The notes: a model not told the origin generated them from the letters alone. A stretch of DNA of 64,000 nucleotides from Leptospira koniambonensis (GCF_004769555.1 NZ_RQFY01000012.1:310001-374000), one strand, 5' to 3'. Counted from the stretch's first letter, positions 1-9,563 are shown. Numbers and translations are program-made.

Positions 1-2
1 AA

Positions 3-2612
3 ATGAGCTTGGACGAAATAGATTCTCTCTTGGCTAACGATGGTGATTCCTCCGATTTTAATTTCGATTCCGTTCCGGGAGATTCCCCAGATACCGAAGG
101 CTTTGAAGAATTACTCGCTTCCTCCGGAGATGATTATCCGGAGGACCTTCCTAATTTTGAACCTGAAGAAACTGATTTTGACTCTGATTTAAGCCAATTA
201 GATGAGTCAGTCCATTTGGACGAAGACTTTGATTTCGAACTCACCGATCCAATGATCGACGCTGAGATCGACAGACTTTTAGATATTGATGATGATCTGT
301 CTCCTTCTACATCTTCTTCCTCTGCCCCTTCTTGGAGAGATTCTTCTCCTTCCATTTCTTCTCCTGAAAATCATGAGGAAGCATTTGGAGACTTAGGATC
401 TTTAGACTTGGGAGATTTCTCTCAACCTGGAGAAGTGCCTTCCTCTGCATTCCATTCAGACGACCAACCATTCGATTGGGGAGGGGACTCTTCTGATCAG
501 GACGAAGTAGTTGGACTTTCTGACGCTGACCTTGACGATGAGACACCGATCTCACTTTCAGATGACGAATTACATAATATTGATATAGGTTCCAACCTTG
601 CGGACTTCTCTATGGATGAGGAAGAAGTTTCTGCTCCAGAGGATTCAGGTTCCAAAACATTCGAAGACGAAATAGTTTCCGACGACGAAGGCCCAATCTC
701 TCTCTCCGAACATGAGTTAGACGATATCATGGCAGAGGACTTCAGCCCGAACATGGAAGAAGAAGGATTCGGAGACCTGGGTGGAGACGATATCTCCATG
801 CCTTCTTCCGAATTGACCGAAGATATTAACTTCGAAGGCGAAGAAGAAAAGGACATCGCACTTTCTACGGACGAATTGGATCATCTTTTAGAAGGTGATC
901 CTTCTTTAGAGAGCAAAAATTCTTTCGATGAGATGGGAGATTTTGGAGATCTAGATCTTGGTTCCGTTTCTGAAGAACATACTTCTTCTGATTTAGATAT
1001 GGAAGAAGAAGCGAACGAACCGATTGCACTTTCAGACGACGAACTTGGAAATCTATTGTCCTCAGGAGATGAGGATGAGATCGAAAGTATCCAACTGGAT
1101 GATCTTGATTCTGTAGGAGCTCCTACAGCAGAGTCAGAGTTCGGAATGGAAGAAGATACTGATCCTTCTTCTGAATTAGACCTAAGTGATTTTAATTTTG
1201 ATCCTGAGCCGGAAGGCACTAAAGACGAATTTGGAGGAGAAGATGAATCTATCTCTCTTCCTGTTTCCGATTTTGATAATTTCGGAATGAGCGAGGAAGA
1301 AAATCCTTTAGATACCGGATTGGATCTGGGAGATTTCGAAGATAATGCAAAATCAGAAGAAAAAGTTTTCGAAGAATCTTTAGGAGACTTCACTTCTGCA
1401 AGTGATGAGGATATTTTAGGAAGTTCCGATTCCGATCTGATGGATTTCTCTCCTACAGAAACTTCCGAAGAAGATTTCTTCGCGGAAGGCTCTGATCCAG
1501 ATGAGCCGATCGCGCTCTCAGACGATGAGTTAGGAAACTTATTGTCTTCTGGAACAGAAGAGGAAGAAGAACATACTGGAACTACTTTAGATCTTTCTTC
1601 CGACCTTGATGATAACGAACCGATCGCACTTTCCGATGATGAACTTGGAAACTTACTCTCTGGCGAAGAAGAAACAGTTTCTTCTTTAGATTCGGAAGAA
1701 GACGAACCAATTGCACTCTCAGACGATGAGTTGGGAGACCTATTATCTTCTGGAGACGAAGAAACTTCAGATGCAGATATATTTGCAGATGCTCCGCCTA
1801 TAGAACATGACGATACCGCTCCGGTAGAATTTGGAGACTTCAGTTTAGATTCAGAAGCAGATGAACCTATCGCTCTTTCGGAAGATGAGTTAGGACATTT
1901 ATTGGAAGAAGAGCCTGAAATAGAAACTGCTTCTACCGATCTGATGGAAGATTCTGATGAGCCGATCTCACTTCCAATCAACGAGTTAGACGATATCGGA
2001 ACTCCTGATGTAACTTCCGATTATGATATAGATTGGGACGGACCTGTTGCAGATCTGAATGATCTTGGTACCGGAGAAGGAAATGCAGTTGCTGCACCTT
2101 CTGATTGGGATCTTGGCGAAGAAGCAGACGAACCTATTACATTATCCAATGACGAATTAGGAAATTTACTCTCTGACGAAACCCCTGAAGGAGTAGATTC
2201 AGAAGACTTAGACCAATTATTATCTTCTCCTCCTGAAGCAACCGACCTAAATGATTTAGGTTCTTTTGAAGATGATATCCAAATTTCAGGTTTAGATTTC
2301 GCAGGAGATTCGAGCGACGAGATCGTTCCAACCATAGAAAGATTAGCTCCTGAGCCGGAGCTAAATTTTGTCCTAGATGAATATGCGGATGAGAATGAAC
2401 TTTCTCCTCTGGAAGAGGTCCGCCAAGCAGGGAGCGCTGCAGTAGAGCCTGAAACAGGTGGTGAGGCAATTCCTACTCAAGATGAGATGAAACGAATTCT
2501 TCTCTATTTGGATGAGTTACTTGGAAATCTTCCAGATGATATGATCCGTGACTTCTCTCGTTCAGACTATTTTGAACTTTATAAGAAATTAATGAAACAA
2601 ATCGGCGTTTGA
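3..2612 (+). CDS. Highly acidic repeat protein with FliM-like DELxxLL motifs
   Basis: 869 aa, dominated by Asp, Glu and Ser, with no signal peptide or membrane segment, so probably cytoplasmic. It starts MSLDEIDSLL, which closely resembles the FliM/FliY N-terminal motif LSQDEIDALL known to bind phospho-CheY. About eleven internal copies of a related motif (best form DEPIALSDDELGNLLSSG) follow, at roughly nt 537, 687, 846, 1014, 1243, 1501, 1614, 1701, 1860, 1956 and 2130. A non-repetitive, probably helical tail of about 45 residues ends the protein. The next gene begins 2 nt after the stop, so the two are probably co-translated. The start is at the window edge and no ribosome site can be seen, so a longer N-terminus is possible. 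The family is not one I can name; docking or scaffolding is inferred from the motif only. Confidence 0.85.
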   Translation: MSLDEIDSLLANDGDSSDFNFDSVPGDSPDTEGFEELLASSGDDYPEDLPNFEPEETDFDSDLSQLDESVHLDEDFDFELTDPMIDAEIDRLLDIDDDLSPSTSSSSAPSWRDSSPSISSPENHEEAFGDLGSLDLGDFSQPGEVPSSAFHSDDQPFDWGGDSSDQDEVVGLSDADLDDETPISLSDDELHNIDIGSNLADFSMDEEEVSAPEDSGSKTFEDEIVSDDEGPISLSEHELDDIMAEDFSPNMEEEGFGDLGGDDISMPSSELTEDINFEGEEEKDIALSTDELDHLLEGDPSLESKNSFDEMGDFGDLDLGSVSEEHTSSDLDMEEEANEPIALSDDELGNLLSSGDEDEIESIQLDDLDSVGAPTAESEFGMEEDTDPSSELDLSDFNFDPEPEGTKDEFGGEDESISLPVSDFDNFGMSEEENPLDTGLDLGDFEDNAKSEEKVFEESLGDFTSASDEDILGSSDSDLMDFSPTETSEEDFFAEGSDPDEPIALSDDELGNLLSSGTEEEEEHTGTTLDLSSDLDDNEPIALSDDELGNLLSGEEETVSSLDSEEDEPIALSDDELGDLLSSGDEETSDADIFADAPPIEHDDTAPVEFGDFSLDSEADEPIALSEDELGHLLEEEPEIETASTDLMEDSDEPISLPINELDDIGTPDVTSDYDIDWDGPVADLNDLGTGEGNAVAAPSDWDLGEEADEPITLSNDELGNLLSDETPEGVDSEDLDQLLSSPPEATDLNDLGSFEDDIQISGLDFAGDSSDEIVPTIERLAPEPELNFVLDEYADENELSPLEEVRQAGSAAVEPETGGEAIPTQDEMKRILLYLDELLGNLPDDMIRDFSRSDYFELYKKLMKQIGV
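1111..1128. repeat. 18-bp perfect palindrome inside a coding sequence
   Basis: CTGTAGGAGCTCCTACAG lies in frame in the acidic repeat gene. It contains the same 16 bp as the intergenic palindrome at 4872-4887. Confidence 0.7.
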
Positions 2613-2614
2613 CG

Positions 2615-4855
2615 ATGGGTCTGTTAGACAAGGTCACTCGTCTCATTCGTTCTGGAAATTTAGAATCTGGAGCAAAAGTTTCTTCTTCGGTCGCAGTTTC
2701 CGGAGAAGAGAAACCTTCTCTATTGAAAAAGTCCATGGCAGTACGTGCCAAAGGCCTTTTAGAAAAGGCAATGGATTTTGGAGGGAAAAAAGAGAAGGCC
2801 CCTTCTGCTTACGAAGATCCTACTAACTTCGAACCTGCAACAGCTTCTACATCCTCTGAAGACGATTTTAGTTTTGATTCTCCTTCTGCTGATTTCGGAG
2901 ATATAGATTTTGGAGCTGACACTTCAAGTGATATGTTCGGAGGAGAAGATTCCGATTCAGAAGTTTCTTTCCCTGACTCTGCTTTCGGTGAAGAAAGTTT
3001 TGGAGAAGATTCAAACAGTGATTTTGATCTATCTTCTACAGACTTCGGTTCTTCTACTGAAGAAGGATCAGATTTTGAAATGGATCCAGATCTTGGACTA
3101 GGATTAGAAGATTCGGATCTGGGTGCGGACTTTGGAGAACTTCCTGAAGAAACTCCAAGCAAAGGATTATTATCCAAGGCAGAGGAGGCAAAAGAAGATG
3201 AGGATTTCTCTTCTGGACTTTCTAAGCCTGATGCAATTAAAGATCCGTTTGATGATTGGGTCAAGGATGCAGAAAACCAAGCAAGCGGGGAAGCGGGCCG
3301 TCCTTTTAACAAGGAACAGAGTGATACTGAAAATGCTCAGTTCTTATTCGATGATGATTCTGATTATTCTACGCTTCCTATCGATCTGCAAATTGCTTCT
3401 CGCAAAAAATTAGAGAACTATTTATCTGCATTCGAAATTTCTAAAGAAATTTCTGCTTCCAAAGATTTTACTAACTTCTTCGAAAACTTAAGTTTCTCCA
3501 TCCAAGGACAGATCGGTGCTGAATCTATAGTAGTTTTCTCTTCTACAAATGGAGAATACGATGTGCTTCGTGTTGTGGAAGCACAGGGAATAGGCGCGGA
3601 TCCCGATTGGGTTTTAGAAGTAGGTGACGAAAGTTACCAAGCCGCATTAAAAACTCCTTCTGTCGTCTACGCGAAAGAGATTTTAAAACATTCTCCTCCT
3701 AAAAAAGAGAAAGAGATCTTGGAGAAAACGGAAGCAGAGATGCTTGTCCCAATTCGCAGTTATGACGAATTTTATGGAATTATAATATTAAGCAAAACCG
3801 TAGCTGGCGAAGATTACACGATCGAAGACTTAGAGTTCTTGAAGATCGTCGGAGAAATGGCCGGATCCGTATTAAGAAGGATCATGGACTTGGAAGCTCT
3901 TCACCAAGAAAACGATCGTTTAAGCCAAGTAGTCAAAAGTAACGAAAGAATACTATCGACTGCAAGAGATCTTGCCGGAGTCCGTGATATGGACGAGGCA
4001 TACGACTATCTGGTAGAAGTATTAAAAAAAGAACTTGGATTAAGACGTTGGAGTTTCCTACTTTTAGATAGGAGCACCAGAAAAGAATACAAAGTATTCG
4101 GAACAAATTTACTTACGCCTGATACTTCCGGAAAATTCAGACTCGGATTAGATTCTAACTTAGTTGGAATAGTCGCCAATGTTCCTGGTGTTTTCAGGAT
4201 TGCAAATTTCAGAAAGAACCCGGAACTTCTATCTCAGTTATCCAATGATGAGATCGGGCTCATGCATGATTTCGATATTCTTCCATTCTTAAACTTGAAC
4301 TGGCTTGTGGGAATGTTATTCATCCACGAAACAGAAAGACCCTGGACGGACACTGACCGCGAAACAGCGGTTGGAATCTCCGAGATCGCTTCTCCGGTGC
4401 TTTCCAATTTATTAATGCTGGAAGAAAGAGATGCAGTCTTCAGAGATCCATTCAGTCCTGTAGAATCCAGGATAGATGAAGCTATTTCAAGAGCATCCAA
4501 GATAGGAACTCCTTTTAGTCTCACTGTTTTCAAAGTCCAAAACACAACCAGAATGGTCCGAATTAAGGGTGCAGGATTTTTTGCTCATTATTGTGAAGAA
4601 CTAAGAGCATCCATCCAAGAAAATCTGGGAGAGACAGATTACTGTTATAGAGTAGGCCAGGGAAAATACGTAGTTGTCCTTGATGGAAAAGATCGAGAAG
4701 AAACTCAGATCGTAGTCCGTAAGATCCGAAATAGAATTGTAGAATTGGATAGAAAGAATAAAGATTTCCAGACTTCTACAGCCAACCAAACTCTTTGTTA
4801 CCCTGCGGATACCAGAGAGAAAGAAAGAATGTTGGAACTGATAGAAGAATCCTAG
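2615..4855 (+). CDS. GAF-domain protein with degenerate GGDEF domain
   Basis: 746 aa. Residues 1-60 are basic, residues about 60-260 are an acidic Asp/Ser/Phe-rich linker resembling the upstream protein, and two GAF-like domains follow (about 265-420 and 450-605). The last 135 residues look like a diguanylate cyclase fold, but the active-site loop that should read GGDEF reads GQGKY (context YRVGQGKYVVVL). The catalytic acidic residues are therefore missing and no cyclase activity is expected. GAF domains usually bind small molecules. I chose ATG 2615 (MGLLDKVTRL); a TTG at 2609 overlapping the upstream stop is possible. There is no clear Shine-Dalgarno site, which suggests coupling to the gene before it. 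Probable role: cytoplasmic sensor or scaffold partnered with the acidic protein. Confidence 0.85.
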   Translation: MGLLDKVTRLIRSGNLESGAKVSSSVAVSGEEKPSLLKKSMAVRAKGLLEKAMDFGGKKEKAPSAYEDPTNFEPATASTSSEDDFSFDSPSADFGDIDFGADTSSDMFGGEDSDSEVSFPDSAFGEESFGEDSNSDFDLSSTDFGSSTEEGSDFEMDPDLGLGLEDSDLGADFGELPEETPSKGLLSKAEEAKEDEDFSSGLSKPDAIKDPFDDWVKDAENQASGEAGRPFNKEQSDTENAQFLFDDDSDYSTLPIDLQIASRKKLENYLSAFEISKEISASKDFTNFFENLSFSIQGQIGAESIVVFSSTNGEYDVLRVVEAQGIGADPDWVLEVGDESYQAALKTPSVVYAKEILKHSPPKKEKEILEKTEAEMLVPIRSYDEFYGIIILSKTVAGEDYTIEDLEFLKIVGEMAGSVLRRIMDLEALHQENDRLSQVVKSNERILSTARDLAGVRDMDEAYDYLVEVLKKELGLRRWSFLLLDRSTRKEYKVFGTNLLTPDTSGKFRLGLDSNLVGIVANVPGVFRIANFRKNPELLSQLSNDEIGLMHDFDILPFLNLNWLVGMLFIHETERPWTDTDRETAVGISEIASPVLSNLLMLEERDAVFRDPFSPVESRIDEAISRASKIGTPFSLTVFKVQNTTRMVRIKGAGFFAHYCEELRASIQENLGETDYCYRVGQGKYVVVLDGKDREETQIVVRKIRNRIVELDRKNKDFQTSTANQTLCYPADTREKERMLELIEES

Positions 4856-4870
4856 TTATTAAAGATCATC

Positions 4871-4894
4871 TTGTAGGAGCTCCTACAGTTTTTT
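4871..4894 (+). terminator. Palindromic terminator after the GAF gene
   Basis: TGTAGG-AGCT-CCTACA (4872-4887) is a perfect 16-bp palindrome followed by G and six T, 16 nt after the stop at 4855. It can act as a short intrinsic terminator and belongs to the TGTNGGA..TCCNACA palindrome family. Confidence 0.5.
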
Positions 4895-4898
4895 AAAA

Positions 4899-4931
4899 CC
4901 GCCCCCGCCCAGATTCGGGAGGGGGGAGTGG
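4899..4931. repeat. GC-rich imperfect hairpin
   Basis: A C-rich arm (4902-4910) faces a G-rich arm (4917-4925) with one mismatch and a six-base loop. No T-run follows. It stands out from the AT-rich surroundings; the function is unknown. Confidence 0.4.
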
Positions 4932-5003
4932 CCCGTGGGAAAGCTCATTCCCGCTTATCACAAAGTCCCCCCTTTGTCAACGAAATCTTCCTATTCTCCC
5001 CCG

Positions 5004-5019
5004 TGTTGGAATTCCAACA
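5004..5019. repeat. 16-bp perfect palindrome TGTTGGAATTCCAACA
   Basis: Differs from the palindrome at 4872-4887 only by symmetric (compensatory) changes, so the dyad is kept. The rest of the 327-nt gap 4856-5182 holds only the hairpin at 4899 and the arsR control region. Confidence 0.6.
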
Positions 5020-5127
5020 TGAACGTTGATTTCTTTAAAAGTCCTTTCATAACCCCTAATCCAATCCCTCCTTCCAACTCCGGTTTTTCCTTCTAAACTT
5101 CTGTCTCTTAAACAACCTATCTACTTT

Positions 5128-5185
5128 CATAATCCATTATTTAAACATTGACTTAATTAAATAACTGTTTAAATAATGGATTATG
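5128..5185 (+). promoter_or_regulatory. Long inverted repeat and promoter over the arsR start
   Basis: A perfect 19-bp inverted repeat has arms at 5128-5146 and 5167-5185 (arm CATAATCCATTATTTAAAC) and a 20-nt spacer. The spacer carries a -35 TTGACT (5148-5153). AATAAT (5172-5177), 18 nt downstream in the right arm, is a 5/6 match to a -10 box. The right arm ends on the ATG at 5183, so transcription should start at or next to the start codon, giving a leaderless mRNA. ArsR-family repressors bind such dyads, so self-repression is likely (inference). Confidence 0.65.
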
Positions 5186-5512
5186 AATGCTTTTGCAGCT
5201 CTTGCGGATGATACAAGAAGGGAAATAGTAAGGCTGGTGGCCAAAAACGGTGAACTCACTTCGACCGAGATAGGGCAAAATTTTAATATTACACCACCTG
5301 CAATTTCCCATCACTTAAAAGTATTAAAGAGTGCCAAAGTCCTTAATATGAAGAAAGAAGCGCAAAAGCGTATCTATAGTCTTAACGGATCCAGCATTAA
5401 CGAAATGGAAGATTGGCTGCTGGATATAATCGATCTATGGAACAAACGTTTGGATAAATTAGATCGATACGTATTAAAGATCAAAAAGGAGAGAGCCCGT
5501 GATAAAAAATAA
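5183..5512 (+). CDS. ArsR-family winged-helix transcriptional regulator
   Basis: 109 aa, the usual length. It opens with the family signature [16 protein letters not shown] and has a helix-turn-helix around residues 34-55 ([18 protein letters not shown]). No CxC metal site is visible, so this is probably not a metal sensor; it belongs to the group paired with SRPBCC proteins. The next gene starts inside it (14-nt overlap). The ATG forms the end of the upstream inverted repeat and there is no Shine-Dalgarno site, which fits a leaderless transcript. It probably represses its own two-gene operon; the signal is unknown. Confidence 0.9.
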   Translation: MNAFAALADDTRREIVRLVAKNGELTSTEIGQNFNITPPAISHHLKVLKSAKVLNMKKEAQKRIYSLNGSSINEMEDWLLDIIDLWNKRLDKLDRYVLKIKKERARDKK

Positions 5513-5996
5513 CGTGGAAACAAGTATAGAAGGCAATAAGGTAATTTACAAAAGATACTTTGACGTAGAGCCAGAACTTCTCTTCGAAGTATGGTCTATG
5601 TCTGAACATCTTGCCGAATGGTGGGGACCAGACGGATTTACATTAACTACTAAGCGTATGGATTTTACGAATGGCGGGATCTGGGAATTTATCATGCACG
5701 GGCCAGATGGACATGATTATAAAAATAAGATCCAATTCACTGATATCAAAAAGCCTCTTCACATTCACTATAAACATTTAGGCGATGGAGAAGGTGATCA
5801 TGATGTTCATTTCGAATCAAAAATACTATTCGAAGAAGTCGGCGAAGGCACGAATCTCACAATGGAACAAATCTTCCCGAGCAAAGAAGAACTCGAAAGA
5901 GTGAATGAAAAATACGGCGCGATCGAAGGTGCTAAACAGCATATCGGCAACCTCGCTAAATACTTAGAAAAACTTAAACAGTCGAAGAAGAGCTAA
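5499..5996 (+). CDS. SRPBCC (AHSA1/START-like) domain protein
   Basis: 165 aa. The AHSA1-type fold is recognised from the N-terminal strand with [22 protein letters not shown] and the motif WWGPDGFT, then a C-terminal helix. Such proteins bind hydrophobic ligands or act as co-chaperones, and are often paired with ArsR regulators. Start is GTG 5499 with AGGAG 8-12 nt upstream, overlapping arsR by 14 nt, so translation is coupled. Soluble, with no signal peptide. The ligand cannot be deduced. Confidence 0.88.
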   Translation: MIKNNVETSIEGNKVIYKRYFDVEPELLFEVWSMSEHLAEWWGPDGFTLTTKRMDFTNGGIWEFIMHGPDGHDYKNKIQFTDIKKPLHIHYKHLGDGEGDHDVHFESKILFEEVGEGTNLTMEQIFPSKEELERVNEKYGAIEGAKQHIGNLAKYLEKLKQSKKS

Positions 5997-6030
5997 TCGA
6001 GAAATTGTAGGAGCTCTTAACAGACAAAGA

Positions 6031-7119
6031 TTATTTCTTCTTAGTTGAATCCACTAGGTCATAGAATTTCTGAAACAAGTATCTACTATCATTCGGGCCA
6101 GGAGAACTTTCTGGATGGTATTGAACCGACAGAAGAGGATAACCCGATTTCAAAATACCTTCTACAGTATCGTCGTTCAGATTGATAAAAGAGATCGGTT
6201 CTTTTACGGAAGATTCTGCGACTACAGCGAAACCATGGTTTTGGGAAGTGATCTCCACTTTACCGGTCTCCAAACTTTTTACAGGTTGGTTTCCGCCTCT
6301 ATGGCCGAACTTCATTTTTTCAGTCTTCTTACCTAAGGTTAGGCCAATGATCTGGTGTCCTAAACAAATCCCAAAAAGAGGATAATTATTTTCTAATATA
6401 GCTTTTGTGGAATCGATTGCGTAAGTGCAAGCTGCCGGATCTCCAGGACCATTAGAAAGAAAGAATGCATCCACTCCATCTTTCATGATATCGGAAGCTG
6501 GAGTCTGAGCGGGATAAACAGAAACTGCAAAACCGGCTGCATCCAAGAGGCGAAGAATATTCGTCTTCACACCATAATCATAAACAGCGAGTTTGTATTT
6601 TTTTCCAGAGCCAGATCCGAACTCGTATTTTTTATCAGTAGTGACAACCTTCGCGAGGTCGGCATCTGCGATCCCCGGGAACTTCTTCACTTGCGCTAAA
6701 AAAGAATCAGAGTATTCATTTGCGACGAAGATCCCGCCGTTAGGAGCTCCATTCGTGCGGATGAAACGGGTCAATTTTCGAGTGTCGATCCCTTGGATCC
6801 CAGGAATTTTATAATCTTTTAAAAATTGAGATAATGTCTTTTGGGCCTTGAAATTGGAAGGACGATCCACATATTCTTTTACGATCATTCCGGCCGCTTG
6901 GATCTTTCCGGACTCCATGTTTTCAGGATGGATTCCGTAGTTCCCGATCATCGGATAAGTGAGAGTTACGATTTGGTTGGCGTAGGAAGGGTCAGTCAGA
7001 ATCTCCTGGTAACCCGCCATGGAAGTATTAAAGACGATTTCCCCGACGGACTGGGTTTCGTAGCCGAAGGATTCACCTTCGTATACGTCCCCGTTTTCTA
7101 AAACCAAGAACGCTTTCAT
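6031..7119 (-). CDS. carA: Carbamoyl-phosphate synthase small (glutaminase) subunit
   Basis: 362 aa. Hydrolyses glutamine and passes ammonia to CarB for carbamoyl phosphate, feeding arginine and pyrimidine synthesis. The N-terminal CPSase_sm_chain domain shows [20 protein letters not shown], and the C-terminal class I glutamine amidotransferase domain has the nucleophile in [10 protein letters not shown] and the His-Glu pair in [12 protein letters not shown] chose ATG at 7119 ([10 protein letters not shown]), matching the family start; the reading frame stays open to 7245, but that extension has no family counterpart. carB is not in the window. It converges on the SRPBCC gene. Confidence 0.96.
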   Translation of the reverse strand: MKAFLVLENGDVYEGESFGYETQSVGEIVFNTSMAGYQEILTDPSYANQIVTLTYPMIGNYGIHPENMESGKIQAAGMIVKEYVDRPSNFKAQKTLSQFLKDYKIPGIQGIDTRKLTRFIRTNGAPNGGIFVANEYSDSFLAQVKKFPGIADADLAKVVTTDKKYEFGSGSGKKYKLAVYDYGVKTNILRLLDAAGFAVSVYPAQTPASDIMKDGVDAFFLSNGPGDPAACTYAIDSTKAILENNYPLFGICLGHQIIGLTLGKKTEKMKFGHRGGNQPVKSLETGKVEITSQNHGFAVVAESSVKEPISFINLNDDTVEGILKSGYPLLSVQYHPESSPGPNDSRYLFQKFYDLVDSTKKK

Positions 7120-7300
7120 TAAGGACAGGCTTTCGCACCGAAGGCAAGGGTCAAGTGGAATCATCCAGAATTTTCTAGGAACTCCAACAAAGGAGTTGGG
7201 CGGCTCCTCACTTCGTTCGGACCGGGCTACTACGGGTTCGCGCATTCGCGCTCATCCGGCAAAGCCGGACTTCGCCCTTCGTATCCCTGCCGCATTTCTT

Positions 7301-7379
7301 CTCACGCAGAGACGCAAAGCCGCAGAGGAATTTTAAAGTGCCAATTTAACCCTCTGTGACCTCGGTGCTCTCTGCGCGA
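7301..7379. repeat. Dispersed CACGCAGAG hairpin repeat, copy A
   Basis: An imperfect inverted repeat of about 27 bp: left arm from CTCACGCAGAGACGCAAAGC (7301), right arm about 7351-7379 ending CTCTGCGCGA, with a short AT-rich loop. Related copies lie near 46887, 49177, 51615-51736 and 54761. The 377-nt gap 7120-7496 otherwise holds a half copy at 7403-7427. Confidence 0.65.
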
Positions 7380-7402
7380 ACCAAAAAAACTTGAAAGTTT
7401 AG

Positions 7403-7427
7403 CACAGAGTTCACGGAGCACGCAGAG
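7403..7427 (+). repeat. Half copy of the CACGCAGAG repeat next to thrS
   Basis: CACAGAG..CACGGAG..CACGCAGAG is a single arm of the dispersed repeat. It ends one base before an ATG (7428) that is in frame with thrS. Confidence 0.55.
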
Positions 7428-7496
7428 ATGGAAAACATAGGAATCCTCTTTAGCTCTTCACGGCTTTGCTTGCGAAAAAAACCGTGTATCGACGGA

Positions 7497-9470
7497 ATGG
7501 AAGCAGGGGTAGCTGTGGCAGTTCAAAATCAGTCAGTCAAATTTATCTTACCGGATGGAAGTTCTAAAGAAGTATCCTCCGGTTCCTCATATAAGGATTT
7601 TATAGAATCCCAACTTCCGTTCTTAAAGAACAAGGCGCTCGCAGTCCGCTTGGATAGCACAACCGTTTTAGATTTGAGCCGGACCATTGATTCCACAACC
7701 ACCCCAAACACAACACCTAAGCTGGAAGTTTTGACCTTCCAAGACAAAGAAGGTTGGGATACCTTCCAACATTCCGCAGCTCACTTGCTCGGAATGGCGG
7801 TCCAGAATTTATACAAAGATGCAAAATTAACCGTTGGTCCTGTGATCGAAAATGGACCTGGGTTTTTCTATTACGATATCGATTTCACCGAAACTGTGAT
7901 CACTCCGGAAGATTTTCCTAAGATCGAAGCGGAGATGAAAAAGATCGTAGATAACGACCATGAAGTATTCCGTAAGGTCTGGGACAAAAAAGAAGCAATC
8001 TCCGTTTTCGAAAAAATGGGAGAGAACTATAAGGTAGAGATCGTCGGGCAAATCCCTGATGACAAAGTTTCTATCTATGGAATGGGGGAATGGTTCGACC
8101 TTTGTAGAGGACCCCATATTCCACGTTCCGGATTTTTGAAAGCATTCAAGTTGACTGCACTTTCTGGAGCTTATTGGAAAGCAGATAAAAACAATCGGAT
8201 GCTCACCCGAATTTACGGGATCGCATTTCCTAGTAAGAAGGAATTGGACGAGTATGTTTTCCAGTTGGAAGAAGCTAAGAAGAGGGATCACAGAAAGATC
8301 GGAAAAGAAATGGATCTATTCTCTTTTCAGCCGGAAGCTCCTGGTTTTCCATTCTGGCATCCTAAAGGAACTACTCTTTGGAATGCACTCGCAGATTATA
8401 TTCGTAAAGAATGTGCGAAACGCGGATACCAAGAGATCAAAACTCCTGCTGTTCTTTCTTCTGAGTTATGGAGAAGAAGCGGTCACTGGGATAACTTCAA
8501 CGAAAACATGTATTTTGTTGATATCGACGAAGAAGAATTCGCGATCAAACCGATGAACTGTCCTGGTTGTAGTTTGATCTACAAACACCATCTCCATTCT
8601 TACAGAGAACTTCCTCTTAGATTTGCTGAATTAGGAAGTGTGCATCGTCATGAATTGCACGGAGTTCTTCATGGGCTTTTCAGAGTAAGAGCATTCACCC
8701 AAGATGACGCACATATCTATGCTCCTTTGGAATATCTGGAAGCAGAAGTGTTGGATATCATTGATTTCACTTTTAATGTGTATAAGAAGTTTGGATTCCA
8801 AGAATTCAAAACTTATATCGCTACTCGTCCTGAAAAATCCCAAGGTAAGGACGAGGACTGGGAATTTGCAACCAATGCTCTCAAACAAGCCTTGGAAAAA
8901 AGAAATATCCCATTCGCCATTAAAGAGGGAGAAGGTGCGTTCTACGGACCAAAGATAGAATTTAATATCAAAGATTCTATTGGTAGAATGTGGCAATGCG
9001 GAACTGTGCAAATAGACTTCTCCATGCCGGATCGATTCGAATTAGATTATACTGATTCTGACGGAGCCAAAAAAAGACCAGTCATGGTCCATAGAGCAAT
9101 CTATGGTTCCTTGGAAAGATTTATCGGGATACTGATAGAACATTTCGAAGGCAAGTTTCCACTTTGGCTTTCTCCGAACCAGATACGTGTTCTAACCGTA
9201 ACCGAAAATGTGCAGGAATATGGATCCGAGATCTTAAAAAATCTGATCGATTTAGGATTTAGGGCAGAGGCGGATTTCAGAAATGAAAAGATCGGCGCCA
9301 AGATTCGAGATTCCATCCTGAAAAAGGCAAATTACCTTCTGGTACTAGGCCAAAAGGAGAAGGATTCAGGCACAGTTGCGGTCAGAAAACGAGGCTCAGA
9401 AGAAACAATTTCTATGTCTTATTCCGAGTTCCGCTCTTTATTGGAAAAGGAAGTCTCGGAAGGACTTTGA
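7497..9470 (+). CDS. thrS: Threonine--tRNA ligase
   Basis: 657 aa from ATG 7497. Charges tRNA-Thr in the cytoplasm. Domains: TGS (about 12-75, [13 protein letters not shown]), editing/SAD domain, class II catalytic core and C-terminal anticodon-binding domain (about the last 100 residues). Zinc and active-site motifs are visible: [27 protein letters not shown], and the class II motif 3 arginine region near [14 protein letters not shown]. The frame is open back to ATG 7428, but those residues come from a dispersed repeat, so I prefer 7497; a GTG at 7515 is also possible. It precedes infC-rpmI-rplT, a common bacterial order. Confidence 0.96.
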   Translation: MEAGVAVAVQNQSVKFILPDGSSKEVSSGSSYKDFIESQLPFLKNKALAVRLDSTTVLDLSRTIDSTTTPNTTPKLEVLTFQDKEGWDTFQHSAAHLLGMAVQNLYKDAKLTVGPVIENGPGFFYYDIDFTETVITPEDFPKIEAEMKKIVDNDHEVFRKVWDKKEAISVFEKMGENYKVEIVGQIPDDKVSIYGMGEWFDLCRGPHIPRSGFLKAFKLTALSGAYWKADKNNRMLTRIYGIAFPSKKELDEYVFQLEEAKKRDHRKIGKEMDLFSFQPEAPGFPFWHPKGTTLWNALADYIRKECAKRGYQEIKTPAVLSSELWRRSGHWDNFNENMYFVDIDEEEFAIKPMNCPGCSLIYKHHLHSYRELPLRFAELGSVHRHELHGVLHGLFRVRAFTQDDAHIYAPLEYLEAEVLDIIDFTFNVYKKFGFQEFKTYIATRPEKSQGKDEDWEFATNALKQALEKRNIPFAIKEGEGAFYGPKIEFNIKDSIGRMWQCGTVQIDFSMPDRFELDYTDSDGAKKRPVMVHRAIYGSLERFIGILIEHFEGKFPLWLSPNQIRVLTVTENVQEYGSEILKNLIDLGFRAEADFRNEKIGAKIRDSILKKANYLLVLGQKEKDSGTVAVRKRGSEETISMSYSEFRSLLEKEVSEGL

Positions 9471-9488
9471 ACTAAATTCTACTTGATG

Positions 9489-9533
9489 TACTAGGCTATC
9501 CGTAGAGAAAATCGCTTGAAAGCTAGCCTACTA
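9489..9533 (+). promoter_or_regulatory. Hairpin in the infC leader
   Basis: TACTAGGCTA (9489-9498) can pair with TAGCCTACTA (9524-9533) with one mismatch, 30 nt before infC. infC-rpmI-rplT operons are often controlled by L20 or IF3 through leader RNA, but I see no recognised L20-leader structure. Confidence 0.3.
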
Positions 9534-9563
9534 GCCAAAAAATTGGAAAAAACCGGAGATTGA

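Noticed and set aside
7120..7245. Longer carA N-terminus
   Set aside because: The frame is open, but residues before [10 protein letters not shown] have no family match and would come from the repeat-rich gap.
9471..9563. Classical L20 leader
   Set aside because: Only one imperfect hairpin is present and no pseudoknot-like match to known L20 leaders was seen.
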